NCBI RefSeq assembly: GCF_036898095.1
Contig: NC_090744.1
Span: 99,524,240 to 99,588,239, forward strand
DNA length: 64,000 nt
DNA from: Palaemon carinicauda
Lineage: Eukaryota > Arthropoda > Malacostraca > Decapoda > Palaemonidae
Direction of reading: 5' to 3'
The position numbers and the translations under genes were made by a program. Shown one piece after another: positions 10,953 through 20,857 of this stretch. Each line of letters begins with the position of its first letter. Position 1 is the first letter of the stretch. A model generated the notes under the pieces. That model was given only the letters and a program-made list of their open reading frames with translations. It was not told where the DNA came from and did not search any database.

Positions 10953-13404
10953 TTTGGAAGTAATTTGTATTTTTCCTAACGATGCAAACCTTATCTATTT
11001 ATAAGGGTATTATACCTTTGACGTAGCTGAAAGGGCAAGCCATTAGAATGTGGTGAGGGGTAACCTACCATCCTGCAAGTTAGTTGGGGGTTAGCTAGCT
11101 ACCCCTATCACCCACACCTGTGATTGTGCTTCACTTTGCTTGGAGGTAGGACTTCGACAGGGGACAGGGTTGGCAGGCAAGTATGTATAAATAGCTAAGG
11201 TTTGTATCGTTTTGAAAAATACAAATTGCTTCCAAAATTTGTCATTTTTTCCGTAACTGAAATACAAACCAACGCTAATTATAGGGGTGACTTGCCCATT
11301 AGGAGGGTGGCCGTCCCTGCCAATCTGTCTTTTTGGCCTTACCCCGGGTATTCCCTATTGCGTAGGTTAGTGCACAAAAGAGACCCTAACACCTCGCTGA
11401 ACCTACTAAGCACGGTCTGCGGCTTATGCAATCTGTGTGAGGAGATACTGTCAAGGTAAAAGTTATTCAGTTTCAGGAAAATAACCGAGGAGACTGAGAC
11501 ATTCCCAATACCACCTCGCCAGGGTAGGTGGATGCAACATTATTGGGACAATACTAGGTTATACAAGGGAGCAATGGTTAACCTGCAGAGGTTTGAGGTC
11601 AGCTTGTCGATCCAGGATGCTGATTTCCCCAAGAGGGGAGGATGAAGAAAGGAAAAGAGCCAGACATTCTCTTTCATTCACTCGGACTAAAACTTAGGTA
11701 ACCAATGCCCTCGACCTTCTGCTACTTGTCCATTAAGGAGCTTCAGATACTAAACCAGCTGTTGTGTAGCCACCACAGGACTGATAGAAAATGTATCAAG
11801 CTTCCTGTGTGTTATGTCTTGCAGGTAGGCGGCGGTGAACATAGGTTGGCGTTTCCACACGCCCACTTGCATTACGTGCATCACAGAGTACACTGTACAG
11901 TAGTTCTTTTTGAAGGCCAGACACGTAGCTAGGCTCTTGACATCATGGGCCCTGGACGACGTGCTGGAGGAGAATTGGGATTCAGGGCAAGGTCAATGAC
12001 CCTACAAATCCATGCGGAGATTGTGTTCTTCGTGATCATCCTCTTGTTCCTGCCCGTGATTACGAAAAGTGAGGGCGCTCTGGGCCGAGCTGTTTCTGTT
12101 CTCTTTAGGTAGAGCCTCAAACATCTTTGGGCATAGTAACAGAAGATTTGGGTCGTCGGTTACAGAGCAGATACTCGTTATCCGGAAGTAGTAGAATCTA
12201 GGATCCGAAACCCCCGGATTCTGAGTCTTGGAAAAAAACTCAAGGATGAAGCTCAAGCTTACTTCTCCATATCTCCTTGAAAGGGTGATGAAGTTCACTA
12301 ACTTGTTTGGCTGATGCCAAGGCAAGCAGGAACACTGTCTTCCAAGTTAGGGGGCAATCTGTTGCCTGTTGTTATGGTTTGTACGGGGGATCCTATTAGG
12401 GACCGAAGAACTCGAACCATGTTCCATGGGGGAGGTCTCGCTTCTGCTTGAGGACAGGTAAGTTCATAACTTCACATGAGGAGGGAAGTTCTAGCGATGA
12501 GGAAATCCCCATTCCTTTCAGTTTAAAACCGCTGAAAATGCAAGATGCATTTTTTACCTCGGTAGTTGATACACGAGGAATTCCCCTATTGTTGGAATAG
12601 TGGTATTGAGTGGAATGAGATCCCTTCCACGGCACCAACCTCATAAGACGTTCCACTTCGCCTGGTATAGTAAAGCTGATGACTTTCGCAGCAATCCAGA
12701 TATCCTCTTCACGACTTGTTGCGAAAATCCTCTCAGAATGAGATGCTGGATAGTCTCCAGGCGTGAAGGCATAGTGAAGCTACTGCCTTGTGGTAAAAGT
12801 TGACTTGGTTGTCTGAGCAGGTTGTGTCGTGGAGGAAGTTCTCTTGGCAGCTCCGTAGGAACAGCAGAAGTCCCGGGAACCATTCTGCGTGATGGCATAG
12901 CGGAGCTACGAGGGTCGTCGAAAGATGGCCGCTGTTCTGGTCTTGATACGTACTCTTCCCATCAGACAGAACGGTGGGAATGCGTAAATGTCAATGTTGT
13001 TCCCCCGTTGTTGGAATGCATCTTACCAGAGAGCCTTGGGATCTGGGACTGAAGTTCCGGGCCATTGTGAACAGATCCACACTCGACGAATCCACTATCT
13101 GTTACGCTCTGCTCAGATTGTCGGCGAGCACATTCCTCTTGCCGGGAATGAAGCCAGCTGATAGTCAGACCGAGTGAGCTTCCGCCCATCTCAGTATCTC
13201 TACCACTAGATCGGATAGGGGCTGTGAAAAAATACCTCCCAGCTTTTTTTTCTTATGTAAGCCACTACCGTGGTGTTGTCGCTCATCATCACCACCGAGT
13301 GACCCATCAGGAACTGGTGGAGCTCTTGAAGGGCCGGGCCAGATATATGAACTTCATCTCTAGGAGATTTAAGTGAAAGTACTTTTCAGACTCTGACCAA
13401 GTAC
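10953..13404 (-). mobile_element. DIRS element E, truncated and decayed (3' part)
   Basis: The left outer tip (TTTGGAAGTAATTTGTATTT...) is repeated in inverted form at about 11200-11240, followed by a second block (ATTTGTCATTTTTTCCGTAAC) that should complement the missing right tip. This is the DIRS internal complementary region. On the minus strand, decayed pieces of RT/RNase H (about 12400-13190) are followed by a recombinase (about 11900-12330). The 5' half is absent: at about 13404 the sequence changes to the internal complementary region of DIRS D. E differs clearly in sequence from A-D, so it represents a separate family. Confidence 0.7.
11930..12898 (-). pseudogene. DIRS E recombinase and RT/RNase H relics
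   Basis: On the minus strand, 12641-12898 reads ELPPRHNLLRQPSQL and onward, which parallels the DIRS RT tail (LRVDLLRQPHVKK in element C). 12002-12325 parallels the recombinase segment of C (an EFFSKTQNPG-like stretch aligns with the [15 protein letters not shown] region). An HDV-x-x-LAT stretch at about 11910-11950 aligns with the recombinase HxxR box. Frames are broken by stops and shifts throughout, so no product is expected. Confidence 0.55.
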
Positions 13405-14411
13405 CAGGTAAGTATATTTAAAAATTTATTGTAAAATAAAAATACTGTACCATTTTTAAATATGTAACTTTCCGGGTAGTTACATATATATAGCTGATTG
13501 ACACCATTGGTGGTGGGTAGAAAACCACAACGTCGGGAATTCGTAGAATTATTAATCGCTACAAATTAGCTGTATCAATAATCTGGTTCCTACCTGATAA
13601 GGAAGCTGGCTTAATAGTGTTCTAGCCTCATTTGCCTGCATTCCTTGAGAGACCCAGCGATCCACCCAGGGGGCTGTAAAAAGTCTCTGTGGGGCTGTCA
13701 CACGGTCCTTGACCTTAAGATGACTAGACCACCACCCTTGCTATCTTGGCATACCTGATAAGGAAGCTGGCTTCATAGTTTTCCTGCCTCATTTGCCTGC
13801 ATTCCTTGAGAGACCTTGTGATCCACCCAGGGGGCTGTAGAAAGCCTCAGTGGGGCTGTCACACAGTCCTTGACCTTAACATGACTAGACCACCAACCTT
13901 GCTATCCTGGCATAGCCATGGACAATGATCTGACCCATTAACACACTAAAAACACATTGCATAAAACATAACTTAGACTTGCATCCCAGGCCATGGAAGG
14001 TTGCAGCAACCTTTACAGACGACCTATGAGAACAAGTTCAAGAAAAGGTAAGGGTATAAACAAGGTTATAGGTTAGAGGCAGTAGTACCTTCTCCAAGTA
14101 CGGCGCTGGAGGCAACGTACAGACCCAGGGAACAACAATCCTCATATTGGGTCTGTACCTATTTAGGTAACAATCTGCGAAGATTGATTTGCTTCGTCAG
14201 AATGTCACTTCCAAAATCGCTTTTATAGACTTGTTGTGTCTATGAGCTATCGAAGTTGCCTCAGCTTTTTACTTTGTGTGCTTTGACTTTGAGGCATAGG
14301 AAGCTTTTCTCATCACAACTCTGGTGATCTTCCCTTATTAAATCCTTGATAAAGAACACCAGTGCATTCTTTGACAAGGGTAGCGAAGGCTTCTTTACCG
14401 AGCACCAGAGG

Positions 14412-14855
14412 TTATCTGCCTGTCCTCTCAGGTTTCTGGTCCTCTGCAGATAAAATTTTTAGGGCTCTTACTGGACAAAGGCCTTTCTCGTTTTCCCGTC
14501 CTACTAAATGAGATAATCCTGGAATGGTAAAGGATCTGGGCCATGGTTGCGAAGGATTCTCGTTCTTGGCGAGAAAATCTTGTCGTAGAGAGCAGACTGC
14601 ATTCTCTCCATTGAAGCCCATCTTTTAGCTAATGGCTTGCAATTCTTCTATTCTCTTGGCTGTCGCTAACGCAACCAGAAATAGGCTCTCCTTAGTAAGA
14701 TCCTTCCATGAAGCCTTGTCAAGAGGTTCAAACCTGCTCGAGGTTAAAAACATCAGGACTACATCCAAATTCCAAGATGGGGTTGGGTTGTCCTTCCTCT
14801 TAGCGGTCTCAAAGGATCTTATAAGGTCAGAGATCTTTGTCTCCTGACACGTCAA
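14412..14855 (-). pseudogene. DIRS D tyrosine recombinase relic
   Basis: Two abutting minus-strand segments (14625-14855 and 14412-14621) read SWNLDVVLMFLTSSRFEPL and, further on, GLCPVRALK. They align with the same blocks of element C ([28 protein letters not shown]). The C-terminal HxxR and Tyr part lies beyond the frame break or is lost. It is non-functional. Confidence 0.75.
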
Positions 14856-15167
14856 TATGTTTGTGATGGAAGACGGAGGCTAGCATGTTGCGGTATCCCT
14901 AGATGGTTGATACTGCTAGTTTCTTTTGTATTCTTAAATGTAGCAGAAAATCTGCCAGTTGAGAAAGAGAGGTATAGGAAGAAGAAATGTTATTAACTCT
15001 GCATCATTCTCTGAACATGTCCCACTTAGATTGTTTGATTGGGGACGTCCTCCTCGCTCCCGCGATTGCTCTTGCAGCTTTCCTCGAAAAGCTCTTCACT
15101 CTTGCCAGTTTTTCCGATAGTCGAAAGGCAGTTAGATGAGAGCGAGGAGATTTGAAGGTATCTCTCA

Positions 15168-16532
15168 CTAAGTTACTGTCTGAGTAGATCGTTCCGACAA
15201 GGTAATGATCTGGGGGTGTCTACTAGCCACTCCAACACTTCTGTGATCCAGGGTCTCATGGGCCAAAACGGAGCTATCATGGTCATGCGGGCGTTGTTCG
15301 AATCCCTGAACTTCTTCATGACTCTGTCTAGGATCCTGAATGGAGGGAAAGGCGTACGTGTCTAGTCCTTCCCACTCCATGAAGAAGGCGTCCACTGCCA
15401 CTGCTTCCCGGTCTGGGACTGGAAAGCAGTAAACGGGTAACCTCTTGTTCTTTGCGTCGCAAAGAGGTCTATTGACGGTTCTCCCCACAGATTCCAAAGC
15501 CTGCTGCACACCTCGTGAAGCAGGGTCTATTCTGTCGTGAGAACCTGTCTTCCTCTGCTGAGAAGATCCGCTCTGACATTCTTCTCTCCCTCTATGAAGC
15601 GAGTTATCAGAGATATATTGTTCAATTTTGCCCACAGCAGGAGATCTTGCTGCCTCGTAAAGGGAATCCAAACAAGTGCCTCCCTGTTTTCTGATGCAGG
15701 CCAGCGCTGTGGTGTTGCCTGCGTTGACCTGTACTAACTTGTTTTGGACCTCCTCCTGGAAGTGTATTAGGGCTAGAAGAATGGCCACCAGTTCCTTCAC
15801 GTTTATGTGCCATTTCTTTTTGTGGTCTTCCCATAGACCTAAGATCTCGCTCTTCCCCAGTGTTGTAAAACCCCACGTCTGATGCGTCTGAATACACTAG
15901 GTCGGGGTTCTTCTGATGAAGTTTGAAGCTTTCTAGTAACTTGTTGGGGTAGTCCCACCAACTCCCCTGATTCCTGATTCCCAGAGGGATCGGAATCCAC
16001 GTCGCTAGGTCTTGGTTTCTTGTCCAATAACTAGACAGATGGAACTGAAGTGGACGTAGATGTAGTCACCTGTAGATCCTCCAGACACTTTCCTAAACCC
16101 TGGCTCTGATTAGCCAGTCGTCCAGGTACAGTACATCGAAATTTGTACCCCTTCCAGATGTAACCAGAGAGCCACGTTCGATACCCCTCATGTGAAAACG
16201 TAAGGGGCCGTGATTAGTCCAAAGCAAAAGTGCTCTGAACTGAAAAGTTGTAGTGTGATGTACAAATTTCAGATATTTCCTGTAGCTCTGGTGAATTGAG
16301 ACGAGAAAAGCCGCGTCCTTCTATCGACACCATCCAGTCACCTAGTCTGGTGTCTGCTAGGACTGACGCAGATATTTCCATAGCAAACTTGACTTTGCTC
16401 ACGCACTTGTTCATTGGACTTACGTCCACAACAGGTCTCCAATCCCCCGAGTTCTTGGGTACCAGAAAAAGTCTCGTAAAATCCCTCTGACGAGGGGTCC
16501 TCTACCACTTCTATTGCTGCTTTTGACAGCAT
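15168..16532 (-). pseudogene. DIRS D reverse transcriptase / RNase H relic
   Basis: The minus strand retains the DIRS YLDD box (LYLDDWL, encoded at 16111-16131), an RT segment reading DVSPMNKCVSKVKFAMEIS and GDWMVSI (16214-16429), and RNase H-like pieces near 15620-15900. These align with element C in the same order but are scattered over several frames with stops. It is a dead copy. Confidence 0.7.
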
Positions 16533-16595
16533 CTGGTTTATCTGCTCTTGAAGAGCTGCTGCCAGTAGTGGGATACTTGTGTCTGGAGATTGAGT

Positions 16596-17560
16596 TCACT
16601 TTTTGAGTTTCAGTTGCTGTTTGGGGTTACGAGGTTGCCCTCCAGCAGCCATTCTGTCCTCTTCTAGAAAGGCTCTCCCACGAAAGGGCTGACGCGTGGG
16701 AGGAGCTTCCTTCTCCTTCATGGCTAAAAAGTTAGCCGGAAGAACTTTCCTCGCAGTCCTTGTAATCAGATCTTGCGTTGCTTGTGCGCAAGAGCTGCCG
16801 ATAAGTCCTTCACTAGCTCTGAAGGGAAGAGGTATTTGGCCAAGGGAGCATACAAGAACTCTGCTCTCTGAGCGAGAGTCAATCCTGACGACAGGAAAGA
16901 AACAGCATAGCTCTTTCTTAATAATACCTGCTGTGAAAAAGGGCTGTGAGTTCGACCGACCCGTCACTCATAGCTTTATCGAGACAGGCGAAAAGGTGCA
17001 TCTGCGTCTCGTTCTTAACGTCTGCGAGGACTCCTAGAGTCCAGTCCATCAAGCTGAAGACCTCGATTGTTCTGAAGATGTCCTTCAGCAAGTGATCCAT
17101 CTCTGACGTGGACCACATCACCTTAGCCTTAGTCATGGCTGATCTACGCGAGGCATCAATGAGTTTGGAGAAGTCTCCCTGGAAGGAGGCAGGAATTTCC
17201 AAACCAAGAACCTCCTGTTTCGTACCACACACCGGATCTAGAAGCCAATCTCATTGGGGGGAAGGAAAAGGTTGTCCTTCCTTGTTCCTTCTCTTGAGAA
17301 TCCAATCGTTCAGAGTCGAAAAAGCCCTATAGACCGATCTGGCTAACACTGTTTCCTTGAAAGAGGAAGATTCCTGGGGTTTACCCTTCAAAAACTGCGA
17401 GGGCGGGCTCCGAGGTATAGCCTGCTGAAAAGTCCTCCGGATATAAGTCCGCCAGAACTGCAAGTAATCTTTTAAGATATGCTGCTTGAAGAGTTTCTTG
17501 CGTTTCCTCCTCTGAGATCTCCTCTAAAGGGTTAGCGATCTCTGAAGTAGAACGAGTGGG
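16596..17560 (-). pseudogene. DIRS D gag C-terminal relic
   Basis: The minus strand at 16918-17232 reads GLEIPASFQGDFSKLIDASRR and then DHLLKDIFRTIEVFSLMDWTLG, aligning with the gag of element C (GLGVPASAQGDFSSLVDSPRR; DHLLKGIFRAFEVFNFLDWCL). D keeps a Gly codon just after DWTL where C has a TGA stop, which identifies the C stop as a nonsense mutation. Upstream it runs into the tandem-repeat insert. Confidence 0.7.
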
Positions 17561-17584
17561 AGAAAACACACGCCTTGTCTTGCC

Positions 17585-18290
17585 TGCTTGCTCCCGCATG
17601 CGTCCAGCATGCTGCGAAGGAGCATCATGCATGCGTCCAGTCTGCTGCGAGGAAGCGTCATGCTTGCGTGCGTCCTGCATGCGTCCCATATGCTGCGAGG
17701 GAGCGTCATGCTTGCGTGCGTCATGCATGCAGCGAGGGAGCGTCATGCTTGCATGCGACCTGCATGCATCCAGTATGCTGGGAGTGAGCGTCATGCTTGC
17801 GTGCGTCCAGCATGCTGCTGCTGGGCATGCTGCTTGCGGTGCGTCCTGCATGCGTCCAGCCTGCTTTATGACGTTTGCGATCTTGACGCGGGGAAGCGTC
17901 TTGCTCGCGTGCGTCCAGCATGCTGTGAGGGAGCGTCAAGATCCTTGCCACCTCCCGTAACGCGTCCAGATCGCTGCGAGGGAGCGTCCATGAGCGCTGC
18001 AGCTCGCGTGCGTCCTTGTCGCGAGACCGCGCTCGGAACTATGACGTTTGCGATCTTGATGCGGAGAAGCGCCCCGCTTGCATGCGGAGAAGCGTCCCGC
18101 TTGCATGCGTCCAGCAAGCTGTGAGGAAGCGTCCTGCTCGCGTGCGTCCAGCATGCCGTGAGGGAGCGTCAAGATCCTTGCCGCCTCCCGTAACGCGTCC
18201 AGATCGCAGCGAGGGAGCATTCATGAGCGCTGCAGCTCGCGTGCGTCCTTGCCGCGAGCCCGCGCTCGGAACTATGACGATCGCGATCTC
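17585..18290. repeat. GCATGC-rich imperfect tandem-repeat array inside DIRS D gag
   Basis: About 700 bp of imperfect repeats of a unit like GCGTGCGTCCAGCATGCTGC followed by GAGGGAGCGTCATGCTT. Units vary in length, and larger blocks (with GATCCTTGCCACCTCCCGTAACGCGTCCAGATCGC and AACTATGACG) are themselves duplicated at about 17860-18050 and 18045-18290. GC content is far above the flanks. Several frames on both strands stay open only because of the repeats. On the gag strand it would give Cys/His/Asp/Ala/Arg-rich repeats such as RMQDARKHDAPSQH. Confidence 0.85.
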
Positions 18291-19033
18291 GGCGCTCGGT
18301 TCCATGATGAGCAACTCTCTTCTTGTCTAGCAGGAAGGGAAAAACATAAAATGCCAATGTTGTCTGGGAGCTGCGTCATCCGACGGTGAGGATAACACTT
18401 TTACCTCGCCTTTCCAATGGCGAGGGCGAGCGTCCTGGGAAGCGTCAACAGGTACGCTCGAGGGGACGACTGCTCGGGGGCTAACGCCTCTTGCCTCCCT
18501 TCGCCTGTCGACATTCCTTCTCCCAGGGATTGGGGAGAATGGAAGAAGTCTAGGGCTAGGAGAACGACAGGTCCGAGCAGCCGTACCCTCCACTGCACTG
18601 CGTCATGCTTGCGTGCCACTGAATACTAGCTCTTTTAACTTTCACATCAGACCATAATTATACCTGCCCGTTGCAAGAGATTATACTCTTTCGCCAAGGG
18701 CTAGAATGAAAATTCAATAGGCTATACGATTAATATAAGTATTCTCAATATCGAAATACTAAATAATGATACAAAGTATTGTGAAACTGTAACGATCGTC
18801 AAGAGTACCTGTACTACGTAACGTGAATTGACTGTACGCTAGTGAAATCTTTATAATAAATCGATGATTAACTAAAGGAAGTATACTAATAGGACAAATA
18901 TTTACTTTAAAAAAATTATATTTCCCTACAATATAAAAATCAAAATACTTATGCTTAGTAAGTTAGTATTTTCTTTACATTTCTTGCAAGAAAAAGAAAA
19001 GAATTTACATATTTGCAAGTCATACTACGTAGT

Positions 19034-19155
19034 TGACGTCACATGATTGTGACGTCATAGCGCTAGCAGAATGATTTCCTTCAAGGCATTCTGCTAAGAG
19101 TTAACGTCACATGATTTGTGACGTCATAGTGTGGTGGAAAGATTTCCTTCCACCA
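19034..19155. promoter_or_regulatory. Two CRE-like palindrome pairs, each followed by a hairpin, in the DIRS D leader
   Basis: TGACGTCA occurs at 19034-19041 and 19050-19057. A second unit has TAACGTCA at 19102-19109 and TGACGTCA at 19119-19126. Each unit is followed by a stem-loop: AGCAGAATG/CATTCTGCT (19065-19095) and TGGTGGAA/TTCCACCA (19132-19155). TGACGTCA is the CREB/ATF consensus. The position upstream of gag on the element's minus strand would suit a promoter or enhancer, but this function is inferred. Confidence 0.55.
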
Positions 19156-19731
19156 TCATGTCTTAAGAGTTGTTCCTTAGTTTTTAAAGTAGGGGGAAAA
19201 ATTCCTTGATCCTATCCCTTTCAAGCTTACAAACATAGCAATCATATTACAAAAGAAAAATACACACATGCCCTCTGCATTTGACATACTGTGTGGGGAT
19301 CAAGCGCAGCTTTTGGAAGCCGGTCTTGCAGCCTTACACACAAAATCCAACAACAGAGGAGCCATCTTGAAAATCAAGTTAAATTAAACTGTCCAAGTTG
19401 GACCAACAAAAAACTATCTTATTCGTGTGAAAAAGAAAGGAAAATCCAATATCAGCGAAAGCCATCAAAAACAAAGCAATGGGTACTTCACCAATTTGTA
19501 GTTAAAGCAAACCCAAACAAAGTAGAGAGAATTTCCTACGTGTTGCTCGAACGACGGCAGGGAATTTCTGAGGACTTATGGGAATGGTTCCAGGTACCTG
19601 GTTAGATGGTGCACAGGTATGACCACCTGTCGGCGATTGCCACGAATTTTGAATTTCTGCCGTGCGGGCGACGAATCGGCGGGATTAATCTATATATATG
19701 TAACTACCAGGGAAGTTACATATTTAAAACT

Positions 19732-20300
19732 GTCTTTTGGACTACCTGGGGATTGGTGAATTTGATCTCTGGATCATAGAATTCACTTAGTTCCAGCTGA
19801 TCCAGTAGACATTTGCTTCCGTCTCCGTATGTCAATGTAGATTTTGTCTCGCATAGTATTGTGAGGTTGTTACTCTTCAGGTTGACCCGTCAGTCTGTGC
19901 ACTGAAGGTTAACCTCACTGTAAATAATCAAGGTGTGAAGCATGTTCTTTTCAGCCTTTGATTCTATAGAAATGGAGTCCACCATAATGGACTCTCCACT
20001 TGATGTTATGTTTGGACCATGTGTCCCACATGGTAGTGAAATTTCCTCGTTCAAGGTTATCAAGCTCATATGATGGTTTAGAGGGTTGGTGCAGTCAGAA
20101 ATAAGGCTCTGACCTTCACTTACCAGATTTACAACCTGCTAATGCTGAAGAGAAGAGATGCAGTAGCATCAGACTTCTCTCGAAAGGCTGGTCCTTTTCG
20201 ATATGCATTTAAGTAGTTTTATATTCTGTGAAAGTTTAGGCAGATGGAGGTAAGTAAATGTACTGTATACTCATCTTTGATCATTATTATGGGAATTGTA
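19732..20300. other. Unassigned DNA between DIRS D and LIPT2
   Basis: No open frame or recognised repeat was found. GC content is somewhat higher than the intergenic AT-rich DNA, so it may be an unrecognised repeat. Minus-strand AATAAA hexamers appear at its right edge (TTTATT at 20303-20308) and at 20431-20436. These are candidate polyadenylation signals for LIPT2, about 190 and 320 nt after its stop. Confidence 0.4.
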
Positions 20301-20624
20301 ATTTTATTAATATTTTGGGGGGTCTTTATTCTAAGATGAATCCTTTTCATAACAAATCCTGTAGTCTTGCTTTATGAGAACTGATGAATTCAGTCATATA
20401 GTCTTGTCGTGGATTTCAAAGACACAAGAGTTTATTATGTAAGAAATAAAATAATTTCTTTGGGAACATTTTAATATCTATCTGTACACACGGTTTTCTC
20501 AACAAAATTATGCAATCTTAAAACCTGCATCCACAACAAATTATATACAAAGTATTTTATAGTCATTAGTTATATTGTCAACTTTCCATATACTGTAATG
20601 TACTTCAATTCCACTGGGATACTA

Positions 20625-20857
20625 TCATAACATGTGGTTTTTGTCAATTTCTACCAATTCACAGCAGAAAATCTCAGCAAAAGCTTTTAGGAAGTGGGGC
20701 ACTACTTCACTAACTCTAACATCACGATTCAATTCCTTACTAAGTGTAGTAACTCCTTTATCTGGAATACCACAGGGAACTATGTTCTGGAACCAGTGTA
20801 ACTCTGTGTTGCAATTCAAAGCTATCCCATGAGTTGTTACGTGACGTCCTTGAATGC
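20625..20857 (-). CDS. LIPT2: LIPT2 coding exon 4 (residues 149-225, catalytic Cys, stop)
   Basis: Acceptor TTATTTCAG (AG at 20858-20859). Encodes [15 protein letters not shown], then [18 protein letters not shown] and ends KNHML with TGA at 20625-20627. The Cys in VPCGI is the LipB nucleophile. About 100 bp of intron separate this exon from DIRS A, which begins at 20961. Confidence 0.93.

Larger units (their letters stand above)
13405..19731 (-). mobile_element. DIRS element D, decayed, lacking its left terminal repeat
   Basis: The right end (GTAACTACCAGGGAAGTTACATATTTAAAA, ending near 19731) matches in inverted form a block at about 13451-13493. Beside it, 13405-13450 is the block expected to complement the missing left tip, so the internal complementary region is present but the left inverted repeat is not. 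Minus-strand order is leader, gag with a long tandem-repeat insert, RT/RNase H, tyrosine recombinase: the DIRS gene order. All frames carry several stops or shifts. It belongs to a family distinct from A/B, C and E. Confidence 0.85.

Noticed and set aside
17381..18330. Several overlapping frames of 60-180 codons on both strands
   Set aside because: Produced by the GCATGC-rich tandem repeat in DIRS D; Cys/His/Ala-rich in all frames because of repeat composition.
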